Source: Parus major
Taxonomy: Eukaryota > Chordata > Aves > Passeriformes > Paridae
Assembly (NCBI RefSeq): GCF_001522545.3
Contig: NC_031770.1
Coordinates: 89,787,194-89,851,193 of the forward strand
Direction of reading: 5' to 3'
Length of the DNA stretch: 64,000 nt
Positions 1 to 9,700 of the stretch are shown piece by piece; within the stretch, counting starts at the first letter, position 1; each line of letters opens with the position of its first letter. A program made the translations under genes and the position numbers. The notes beneath the pieces are model-generated. The model searched no databases, was not told the origin of the DNA, and saw only the letters and a program-made list of their open reading frames with translations.

Positions 1-414
1 AGCCTCAGCACCCCAAGGGGCTGGCACTGCGCAGTGTCCCTGCTGGAGAGGGTCTACGTCATGGGTGGGTCTCAGCTGGGGGGGCGAGCGGAAAGGGTCG
101 ATGTTCTCCCTGTGGAGCGTTACAGCCCATACACAGGGCAGTGGAATTACGTGGCGCCACTTCAAACCGGAGTTAGCACAGCAGGCGCCTCCACCCTTAA
201 TGGGAAAATTTACTTAGTGGGTGGCTGGAATGAAATAGAGAAAAAGTACAAGAAATGCATTCAGTGCTATAACCCAGATCTCAATGAATGGACAGAGGAA
301 GATGAACTGCCTGAGGCCACTGTGGGTGTATCTTGTTGTACTATATCCATGCCCAACACCAAGACGAGGGAATCCAGGGCCAGCTCAGTCTCTTCTGTCC
401 CAGTCAGTATCTAA
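1..414 (+). CDS. KLHL31: KLHL31 C-terminal coding exon (partial, 5' end outside window)
   Basis: The frame is open from base 1 to a TAA at 412-414 and gives 137 residues. The translation contains kelch-repeat blades: GWHCAV, then a VYVMGGS strand, YSPYTGQW, then KIYLVGGW and [19 protein letters not shown]. It ends in a serine-rich [15 protein letters not shown] tail that I recognise as the KLHL31 C-terminus. KLHL31 is a BTB-BACK-kelch protein that acts as a CUL3 ubiquitin-ligase adaptor. It is enriched in skeletal and cardiac muscle and is linked to filamin-C turnover and sarcomere integrity. Only the last kelch blades are here; the BTB and BACK domains and upstream exons precede the window. 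No splice acceptor is visible near base 1, so the window begins inside the last coding exon. GCLC follows in the same orientation about 30 kb downstream, matching mammalian synteny. Another kelch-family member is unlikely given the tail. Confidence 0.93.
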   Translation, partial: SLSTPRGWHCAVSLLERVYVMGGSQLGGRAERVDVLPVERYSPYTGQWNYVAPLQTGVSTAGASTLNGKIYLVGGWNEIEKKYKKCIQCYNPDLNEWTEEDELPEATVGVSCCTISMPNTKTRESRASSVSSVPVSI

Positions 415-530
415 AGATAGGTCTAACCAGCAATAAGTAAAAATGTTTACCAGCACAGCAATATAATTAACCCTTTAAGTAGAATTTTTGGGCTTATATG
501 TGGAAAAAAAAAATTATTGGCTTTGCAAAT

Positions 531-670
531 GTGCTTTTTAACAGTGCAAACTGGCCAGTTTTCATGAACTTTAGTACAGGTGGCATGAAACAGCACGTTC
601 GTGCTTTTTAACAGTGCAAACTGGCCAGTTTTCATGAACTTTAGTAGAAGTGGCATGAAACAGCACGTTA
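531..670 (+). repeat. 70-bp tandem duplication in KLHL31 3' UTR
   Basis: Bases 531-600 and 601-670 are two head-to-tail copies of a 70-bp unit beginning GTGCTTTTTAACAGTGCAAA. They differ at only about four positions (ACAGG versus AGAAG, and the last base). Each copy contains the perfect 12-bp palindrome AACTGGCCAGTT. The high identity suggests a recent duplication. A minus-strand open frame across it is a by-product of the repeat. Confidence 0.95.
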
Positions 671-890
671 GGGATAAGATCAATTTCCATAGCAGGAAAA
701 GAGAGAGTTAACCCATAACCACAGAATTTAATTCTCCTCCTTATTTTGCCACTGACTTACTATACTATCTGTGGCAAATAATTTCATGTTTGTGCCTTGG
801 TTTCCTTACCCGTAAAATCGAGATAAACTTGCTGCAGAAGATTGTTATGAGGCTTTTTAATACAAAGTTTTAAATGTTTTCAGAACCCAA

Positions 891-919
891 AATAAAAGTC
901 AAATATGATTAGTAATAAA
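891..919 (+). terminator. Candidate polyadenylation signals for KLHL31
   Basis: AATAAA occurs at 891-896 and again at 914-919, about 480-500 bp after the stop codon. These are the first canonical hexamers. Others downstream (near 1474, 5332 and 6061) could serve a longer UTR, so use of this pair is inferred. Confidence 0.35.
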
Positions 920-3900
920 TCTCAATATAGATCAGAAATGTGCCATATCATAAAATTGATCAGTTTTGTTCTTTTCTAAGCATTTTCTATTTTCAGAAAC
1001 AGAAGGGGGAAAAAGGCAAACCAAAAATACCACATATAGCATGTGCATACTTTCTTTTTGGGACAGTGGTATTCACAAAAACTTCTTAAAGCATTTTCTC
1101 CTTCAGAAGGTAGAAAGAGTCCCTCATCTTCTGCCATGAAACCCTTTAATTCCTATACCAAATGCTGTGACATGGCTTTCAAGATCTGAATCCATGAAAT
1201 ACTTTATCTCCCATAATCACTATGGGCCAGACCCAAGGGGCTACTTTGGGTGCCAGATGTCTCTCCTGACCTCTGTGTACACCAAGGAACACCACCTCAC
1301 CCTTGTCCTCATGCTGGGGAGACACCCCTCTCATTCCAGGTTGAAAAACCTAGGAGCTGAGTTCATGCCAGGAGAGACCAAGGGCTAATGGCATCTGAAC
1401 ATGGGGAAGATGCACAGAGCAAACTCCCTTACATTACTCCAGCAAATAACCAGTGGAGTAAGGAACAAAGATGGAATAAAGACTTCAGGATCTGCCCCTT
1501 GGAATTTATGTGGAAAACAGAGAATCACAGGAAAACTCCCTTAGTAAAAACAAAGAGATACCATAACACCTTTCTTGCCAGTTGTAGGCACAACAACACC
1601 CAAAGTAATTTTCTCCTGGGCGTACTATTGTGTATCTCCTTCTGAAGCCTTCATTATAGCCCTTTTCATGGAGATTTCATTCATATTATTCCAAAGGCTA
1701 GACTAACGCTCTTTGTGTTGAAGTTTTCCCAGTGAATAGAGTGGAGTCTTCACTCAACTTAGTTTACGTTCCAAGAACTTTTCTTCCTGATTTCAGCATG
1801 AAGTAGGGGAATTAGCATGAAACCTAATCCTATTCTCATAGCCAAAGGGATATGCAGCCTATCATGTCCTGGGAGGATTTGACACCAAAGGACTTCTGTC
1901 AGCACAGAATGTCTACAACAGCACAAAATGTCTACATCCTTCTTTTAGGGAGGAAAGAGGGAACACAAGGAATTAAAATGATTTAATATAACCAGAAGGG
2001 CACTCACTTTAACCAGTTCATGGAGGCTTCACATTCAGTTTCCTCAGATTATCATTAACACCTCCAGGCTTCAGTGCCAATGAGAAGCCACACTCTTAGC
2101 AACACCTATGAGGCAGAAAAATTTTTATCTCATTTGCAAAAAGGGAACACTATAAAATTGTCTGTCAGTGCAGATGTTGTTGAGACAAGCATTTTCAGGA
2201 CCCAAGCTCTTTGTAACTTTGTTAAAGCTGCAAATTGAGGATCAGCATAAGCATGACATGGTATTAGAAATGAAGTAATTCACTCTGTCAGTTGGGATTA
2301 AACTCCATGGTACTCAGTCCTGTTTTCCAGTTCTAACTTAGAGTTCAAGTTTGCATCCTGACTATAAAATTTCGAATTTAAAATTGTATTTTTGAGTGCT
2401 GTATGTTATTAAATCTACTGCCACCAATGACTTGTGGTCAGAGAAGCACTGTCATATAATTTTGATTCATTCAGTTGGCATATAGGTGTCCTCTACTCTA
2501 TGTAATTCAAAGAATAACAAATGTGGAACAGAGTAACATTAAGTATGAATATTCTATTCTTTCCCATTCCAGTCACCAAATCTTTTTCCTGAAGGAGAGA
2601 AAAATTTCTCTTTTCCCAAGTCATGACCACATGTTCCATATGAATGCATATAGGAAGCTCTTTAGAAATAACCATCCGTTCCAATATTTTTTTTGTAAAA
2701 TTTTTTTCTCCATCCAGTCCAATGAAGACACCTGTACACATTCAATTGTAACTGTATTCATGGTGTAGTTATTTAGTTTTTATATCCATAAGGTTGCATT
2801 TATGAATTGAAAAAAACTACTGTTATGGCCTCAAACAGACATTGGATGCAATTGTCATATGCAAGTGTCTCTTTCTCCCTTTAGGAATTCAGTTCCAAAA
2901 TGCCATGAATAGTCAGACACTGCTGCATGCTTTCCTGTTTATGAGCTAGCACTTCATGTACATCAACAACCATCTTGTTTTTGAGTAGTAAATTATTTAT
3001 GAATGATGGGCTAAGTGCAATGAAACTTCTCTCTTACTACTTAAAGGGTTAAAAACTTTGGGGGCCAAATCCTTTTCATCTTACTCGCGAAAAAGGGTTC
3101 CATTGACTTCAGTGGGACTACTGAATAAGATGTACAGGATTTCGAACTCTTGGCCAAATTCTGGCAGAACAGTAGGTAAAACTGTCATACCTAGAAGGAA
3201 GACTGCTCTGTTGCCTCCAGTGCCTTTGGCCACAACAGGCTGACATGTCCTAGGACAGGAGGCAAATACCACTGGCCATGTGTTCCTTCTGTAGCACAAG
3301 TTAGGTACATACTTCAGGCCAAAAATCTTAGGTAGATTAACAACTGGTATTGTTACCAATACAACACTACAGGTTGGCTTTACATTATTTTCTCTAAACA
3401 TCTTTTTAGGCTTCAACTGCACATTGAGCCAGGATTTGGCCCTTAATATGTGACACTATTAGCTGGACTTAATATTATGTTGAATCATACTCTGTACTGA
3501 GCTATTTGTGACATTTTTATGTATGACCTTCTTTTGTTAGAACTGTGAAAATTATTTGTATGTTCTGTTTTATGGGATGGTGTTCTTTCATTGTCTGGTA
3601 CCATATATTCAATCTCTAGATATTTAATAATGACATCTCAGTTGAACTTGAAATACTGTATATACCAAAAAGAAGTTTTAAAGTACAAGGAAGTACTGTA
3701 TACAGTAACATTAAGTAGAGCAGAAAACTTCCAGCTGTGTGAGATGCAGACTGTTAAAGCACTACAGGGATCTTTTTTAATGCTATACTAGTAGTAGGAA
3801 AAAAACCCAAAAAAACAACAAAACAAATTAACATAAGCTGTTGCCTTCTAAATTCTGTATAAAACACAGACGCATTTTATAGTTGACACATGTGCTTCAA

Positions 3901-4865
3901 ATTCAGATCTGAAAAATAAGCTTTCATCAGTCTGTGAGAGAAGCAGTTTGCTAGGGTTTGTTTTCTTGTTTATTCCTGACTGTTTAGGTGCATGGGAGAG
4001 TGTGTTAGAGATTGTGAGGGAGGGACTTACTGCTGGAAAATTGTGCTGAAAGGAAAGTGTTGTGTTTAGTTCTTAATCAAGACAATATAATGATCATTCA
4101 ATTTCTTCTTGAAGTTAACCTGCAAGATCATCTGTGGGTCAGTCAAGAGTCCAGTAAACTTGAATCCTTCAATGAGGAAAGCAGGCAAAATTAACATCAA
4201 CCAAGCACAATGAGGTATTGAAAAGTGCTTTGTGTTGAGATTTTTAAATGACAATTCTTGCAGAAAAAAGGATGCAATGAATGAAATGACAGAGTAAGAA
4301 CATTATATTATCCTGAAACCTAGATAAGTTTCTCTGACAGTTCTAACTCTTTACCAAATCATACTGGGTTTAGGAGCAGTTTTTCCTTAGCAGCAGCTGG
4401 GCTTGGTAATTCTAGTTGCAAACCCAGCAGTCACACAAAGAGCTGTATGAGCACACATGCCTTCTTGCATTCAGTGGGACTTCTGCTACAGAAGATATTC
4501 TCAGGGATTTATACTTGGAAAAATAAAAGAACGAAATCCATGAGTAGACAAACATCAATGTCTAATTAAAGGCAACGTGAGGGTGTTAGACTGATTCTCA
4601 GCATCACCATTCACTTACCATACCAGCACATGGCATTTTTTGAGACTCAGTTACCCTGTAAGGATAATATTTCCTTGGAATGGCTGCTCCATCATACACT
4701 CCAAGGTTTTTTCTGCAACACAGAGGATGGGAGGTGCTCTAGTCCATGGAAAGGCCAAAATGGAACCACTTAAAACCATCAGCAAACTAAGATTTTGTTC
4801 CAGTCCTCAAGGATGTTTGAGAAAAATATGCTGGAAAAAAGCACATACTTCAACACATACCTTTC

Positions 4866-4885
4866 CATAAGTAACGTTACTTATG
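4866..4885. repeat. Perfect 20-bp palindrome
   Basis: The half-site CATAAGTAAC is followed immediately by its exact reverse complement. No spacer separates the halves and symmetry breaks at the next base on each side. It could be a dimeric transcription-factor site or a chance palindrome. Confidence 0.9.
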
Positions 4886-5256
4886 TTTTATAACTGAGAT
4901 TTTCATCATCTTTCTGATGAACAGCAAAGACCAATTTTCAATTGTCTGTAACTTCAATTCTCAGCTGAACTGAATTTTCAGTCCATTTTAGTCCATTTTC
5001 AGTCCATCCAAGATCTCCTGGGAGATCTTTTTCAAAGTCTGAATTCACCTGCACAGAGAATGCAATTGGAACCAGTAGTCCTACTATAGGTTCTTGACCT
5101 TTTTAAAATGAACCTTCTCATCTTTTTTGTCAAAGATTTGCTTTGTATAAGTACTCAAAAACATTGTAATGCACAGATTTATACTTTGACTTTTCCTTAA
5201 AAGATTTCTTGTCTCTTTTAGTTTCTCTTTTCTTATCCATAACTGAGTGACTATCA

Positions 5257-5295
5257 GAGCATCAAAGATGCACAGATGTGCATCTGTAAATGCTC
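5257..5295. repeat. Short imperfect palindrome / hairpin
   Basis: An inner 8-bp perfect stem (AGATGCAC at 5266-5273 and GTGCATCT at 5278-5285, 4-nt loop) is flanked by an outer GAGCAT / ATGCTC pair with small internal loops. It is too short for a typical pre-miRNA and its function is unknown. Confidence 0.8.
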
Positions 5296-5392
5296 AGCTG
5301 TGAATCTAAAAATCTCATTGCTGGTATCCCCAATAAAGAAAAGAACACAATCTGAAATGCCTGGATAAATTAATAAAAAAAGGGTGAAACAT

Positions 5393-5495
5393 CACAGAAT
5401 CACAGAATATTCTGAGTTGGAAGGGACCCATAAGATCACAGAGTCCAACTTTTAAGTGAATGGCCTACGTGGGTATCAAACCCACAACCTTGTTA
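5393..5495 (-). mobile_element. CR1-tailed, tRNA-Ile-headed SINE fragment (TguSINE1-like)
   Basis: Read on the + strand, the segment begins with the CR1 3'-tail signature (ATCACAGAATCACAGAAT, then GAGTTGGAAGGGACCC and AGTCCAACTTTT). It continues into ATGGCCTACGTGGGTATC and then AAACCCACAACCTTG, which closely resembles the reverse complement of a tRNA-Ile T-arm and variable region. A tRNA-Ile head joined to a CR1 tail is the known architecture of the zebra-finch SINE TguSINE1. The copy is on the minus strand and 5'-truncated, because the expected D-arm/anticodon part is not recognisable after about 5495. The CR1 tail is certain; the SINE assignment is inferred from the tRNA-like part. Confidence 0.65.
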
Positions 5496-8400
5496 GGAAA
5501 CAAGTTGCTGGTGCTCATTTGCAAGTGTGACCCTGCACAGAGCTCTGTTCCCAGAAGTTCCCTAAAGAATAAAGGAAAATATGTGCAATTCTATACAGCT
5601 GGTGTGAGAGATTTGGTTAACACCAGATAAGTTTTCCCATGCAAAAGACATGTCTCAATGAAAATTTTCAATAACAATATAGGCAATTAATAAACTTATG
5701 AGGAATAGGCAATTTCTGTTGGTAAGAATGGGAACACAGACATTTGGGTACACTGTGAAAGGAAGATGATGTTACTCTAGTTGCAGTCTTAGCAGTTCCT
5801 TTATTGGCAAGAAAAGTTAAAAATATAACTTTTTTGTATAAAGCATTTTTCTGGCTTATAAGTGTTAGATTGCTTAAACAGAAGGGTTTTCTAAGTGTAC
5901 ACTTTCAAGATGGACTGTGATAACAAAAGGGAACATATTACAACAGAAAAAATCTGTAAGTGTAATGTGAGAATATTACTACTTAAAAACTAAAATTTGT
6001 AGTACAGCAAGTTGTCATTAAGAGGAAAACAGCATGTTGTTATTTTTCATTGTGTGCTTTAAATAAAACTGTTGACACATGGTGCAAACAAATTATTCTT
6101 ACTGTAAAATCAGTTGGAGACTGCGAGACTGTCATTCTGACAAACGCCTGGTTGCAGTTGAAATATGCTTTGTTTTCTGAGCCCTGGGCTGATCCTTGCT
6201 TTCATATCAGCCAACTGGAATGTTTGTTACACCCAGACTATCAAACCACCTTCACAATAAGCTGCACAATGTGACAATGTGACACTTTTATCTTTTCCAT
6301 TTTATAACAAAAACAACTTGCTTTTTTACAAAGCATTTCACAGTCTTTTGTTGTAATCAAAATGCCTAACAAGAAGTGATGATAAATCAGATGTCTGACT
6401 AGCAACTGAACATATTTCTATTTGAACTGTATGGCTAACAGTACCAAAAATAAAAACATCTAAATTTCAAGGAAAAAAAATTGTCAAAATTCTGAAGAGC
6501 AATTAAGTTGTGCCACAGGTGAGAGGGTTTGAGATGTCAAAAATTGTTCCTTGTGTTGTGATACCAAGGACTTGGTTCAAAGTGTGATTCTATAGGTTAC
6601 AGCCTGAAGGGTTACCTGGCCTGTGGCTGTGAAGACATCATGACTGTGGGTTCCTAACATTCCATAATACACAAGGACAGAGGCTTTATCCTCTGAAATG
6701 TTCTACTTTATTACATTTAGCACAAAGATCACTGCTAGCAAGTATACCAATAGTTATTACAGCTAATATGAAGATCAATGGATATGAATGAATATGAATG
6801 TCAAGATATTACAATTATTATCAGTAATCAATAGTATCAGTCAATAAGTATAGTGTCAATCAATACTTGCATCAAGCAGTATGGTAGGATACCTGATGAC
6901 AGCAACAATTAAGTAGGGATGTACTATTACAATTACTGGAGCTTGCCACTGAAACAAACTGATCAACAATAATATAACAGCAAATATGCTGAATGTACGT
7001 AATATTTACATTCAGCAGATTAGCCAGACCTAAAAAAAGCCAAACCAGCCCAAAAGGGAGGAACAAACTGATCCTGGAGGGGGCACTCAATCATCCCCAA
7101 AAGAGAGGAAGAAAGACCCAAGCAGTAAGACAACAGACAGAGTTCCTCTTCAAAACAGATCCCTAACACAAAGTCTGGAGTCAGCCAGCACTCCCACTGA
7201 GTCCAAGAGAATGGACATTTCACGGGGGATTCAGCTGGGAATTTCTCAGAGGGAGACAACTTTAGTCCCTTTTATAACAGAGAGACATTGAGTATGTGTA
7301 GGAGATTCTGCTTTGAGCAGTTAATAGATAATGTTAATTTCTATTTTTTACCTCTAACAGGCAATAGATGATTCTGTTTTCTGATTATTTTTTTACAGCA
7401 ATTTTATATCTCTGTGCTGTTTTCCACTTTCTCAGAAAGTAATTGCTGAGAATTTGCTGAGAAATTGCATAAACAATTTTCAAGTAAATTGTCATTACAT
7501 TCTCTTGGGTTTGCACTCATTCCTGGTACCTTGGGATGTCACTGGTTTCTAGGTCCCTGGCTGCACTTCTCTAGGATGCTTGCAGTTCCCAGGCCTAGTC
7601 CTCAGTCTCACAATCCCAGGCTGGCAGACCTCTCTCTGTTATGATTTTCAACCAACAAATTCTTCCATACAGCAATTTTCCTCTTCTAACCAGGTTGCAG
7701 ACAGCTGGGTGAGCAAAGTCAGCTAGGTGAGCCTGCTGGCTCTGAACTAGGACCCATGCACCTCTGGTGCAGCAGCTGGGCTCCTTAGGGCACCTGAAAA
7801 GACACTGCATGCCTGTGAGTGTGCTAACCTGCACATCAAGTCTTGGGGTCAGGACTCAGTTGTCTAAATGCTCCTTGTGAGGATGCCCCAGGTGCTGCAG
7901 AACATTTCAAATGGCACTGGGTGTCCAGCTATGGCCACTAAGTCAAGCCTGGGGAAGAGGACTTATGTGCCACTCTGGTCTACACACTGCAGTCCAGAGT
8001 GAATGGCTGACCTGTGCGTGTGCCGATATGTCCACTAGTCCTGGCTGCCTTGGTGATGAGGATTTTGAGAAAGCAAAAGGGATGACTTTGCTTCAAAATT
8101 CAAGAATGGCTTTGAAGAGTCAAGCCAAGTTTGTAATTATAAGAACTGCTAGAAAGACAGATATTACAATTAGACTATGATATAAAAGCAAAAATATCTT
8201 AAGCAAGTCTTGACAAATGCATTATAAATGCTGGTGTTTAGCAATACTCAGCATTGCTAAAGTAAACAGGGATTAAATTAGAAACTGTTGGGATCCTTTA
8301 TTTCTTATATTTGCCTTGTTACTTAAGGTCTTGAGAAAACATATTTTTCTCTATTGAAGTTATATTTCAGAGCTTACTATGTCATCATTTGCCTTCAAAA

Positions 8401-8650
8401 ACACTTAAAGAATATGAGTGAAATATTTACTTAGCAAAACCTGATTTTCTGTAAATTATTCATAATTTAGCTTTAAGTCTTGCATAGATTTATGGTGTCC
8501 ATTATAGCAACTTAAACCCAGTATGTAGAGGCCTATAAATTGCTATGCTGCTTGTTTTCATGGAATGCTTATAAGGTAAATGTTACTCAAACCTATGGCA
8601 CAGTATTCTTTTTTTCCTTTGAAGGACACCATGTATTTTATAAGTAAAAT
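5496..8650. other. Intergenic, no gene recognised
   Basis: AT-rich DNA with only short chance open frames. The stretch 6650-7270, read on the minus strand, has some LTR-like features: an AATAAA about 560 bp from a more GC-rich, G/A-biased block. I could not place its ends or family, so it is not called as an element. An interrupted ATGAATATGAATGTCA-type repetition lies near 6780-6860. Confidence 0.4.
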
Positions 8651-8659
8651 TCCTAAGTA

Positions 8660-8882
8660 GCACAAAAAGTTCTACCTGAACATGAGGAAGAACTGTCCTG
8701 TGCAGATGACTGTGCATTGGAACAGGTTGCCCACAGAAGCTGCAGAGAATCCCTCACTCAAGAATCATCTGGACACAATCCTTTGCCATGTACTCTAGGA
8801 TGACCCTGCTTAGGCAGGAGGCTGGACCAGATGACCATCTGTGGTCCCTTTCAACCTGACCCATCCTGTGACTCTGATTCTG
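8660..8882 (+). mobile_element. CR1 LINE 3' fragment
   Basis: Characteristic CR1 3'-end phrases appear in order: GTTCTACCTGAACATGAGGA, CAGGTTGCCCACAGAAGCTG, GGCAGGAGGCTGGACCAGAT, CCTTTCAACCTGACCC, and an ATTCTGT terminal motif. This is a typical 5'-truncated non-LTR insertion of about 220 bp in the + orientation. It carries no intact coding capacity. Confidence 0.88.
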
Positions 8883-9189
8883 TAGTGATGTGAGAATAAC
8901 TGAGTAGGGTCAGAATTCTGCTTAATTAGAAACAGACAAATCGAACAGACTGCTTTTGTGTTGTGTTATTTGTGTATGGAATTATTCTGAGCCAAACAGT
9001 AAATTTGTTGAAGTTACTTCTCTAAAGGAAGAGAATAAATTCAGATTAAAGGTCTTTCAGTCTGCAACTTGTGTTTTTTTCAGTGAACGTGGCTACAGAA
9101 CAAATCAGGACTTCTCATTCTGTGTTGGGTAATGCCACCTTGTAACTACAGTGTAAGTGCTTATGCATTGTTACTTAGATAGCCAGGAA

Positions 9190-9700
9190 GGAACGCCACG
9201 TTGCTTTACTGAACGTAGGAAAGCTTGTCTTTCTCAGCCTGGCTTAATGTCAGCTGGCCGCTTCTATTCCTTGCCTTTAGTCAAGGGCACAAAGTTCGCC
9301 CAGTTAATTTAGTTTCAATCTTCAGTTCGGCGCCTGATGCTCACGCGTCCCGAAGGATCATCACTCTGCGCAGGATCTCCAAAGGGTTTTGCTCTCCTGA
9401 ATTGTTCCGGGAAGGAGACACTGGAGGGCACCAGAGGCCGGGGATGTAGCCGGGCTCCCCGCGAGAGACAAGCAGGGCCAGCCGGGTTGGGGCCCTGCGC
9501 AGGGCCGGAGCTGACGCGTGAGCCGTGCTGCTGCCCCACTGGGAGCCTGACGGCAGTGACGGGGCAAAGGCACAGGGAAGGAAGGCATCAGGTGCTTATT
9601 TCAGCTAGCAGCGCTGGAGGCTCCGGGGAAGCGGGAGAAAGAGGGGAAGAAAATTCAAGCGTTATTACCTCATGTAAAAATGTGTATTTCAGCGGCGGTC
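9190..9700. promoter_or_regulatory. Isolated intergenic CpG-rich island
   Basis: CpG dinucleotides are dense here (by eye about two dozen between 9290 and 9610, including CACGCGTCCCG, CCCCGCGAG and GACGCGTGAG). The DNA on both sides is AT-rich and almost free of CpG. Retained CpGs suggest an unmethylated germline element such as a promoter or enhancer. It lies about 9 kb after KLHL31 and about 21 kb before GCLC. The open frames across it show no recognisable protein. It could be an alternative GCLC promoter, a lncRNA promoter, an enhancer or a decayed GC-rich repeat. Confidence 0.5.

Larger units (their letters stand above)
415..919 (+). other. KLHL31: KLHL31 3' UTR (minimum extent)
   Basis: AT-rich sequence directly after the KLHL31 stop codon with no coding signature. 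It carries a 70-bp tandem duplication (531-670) and the first AATAAA signals. The true UTR may be several kb longer, as it is in mammals; this boundary is only the first plausible poly(A) site. Confidence 0.6.
920..5392. other. KLHL31 downstream flank / possible extended 3' UTR
   Basis: AT-rich sequence without recognisable coding exons on either strand. Open frames here are short and match no family I know. It includes a short repeated phrase (AATGTCTACA at about 1908 and 1929), an A-rich stretch near 3800-3830, a perfect 20-bp palindrome (4866-4885), a triplicated AGTCCATTTT-like motif (about 4980-5007) and a hairpin (5257-5295). Part of it may be transcribed as a long KLHL31 3' UTR, with AATAAA at about 5332 as a possible end. 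Confidence 0.4.

Noticed and set aside
447..683. 78-codon minus-strand open frame with internally repeated peptide
   Set aside because: The repetition is the antisense of the 70-bp DNA duplication in the KLHL31 3' UTR.
6650..7270. Possible LTR on the minus strand
   Set aside because: An AATAAA and a GC shift are present, but no TG...CA ends, target duplication or recognised family could be found.
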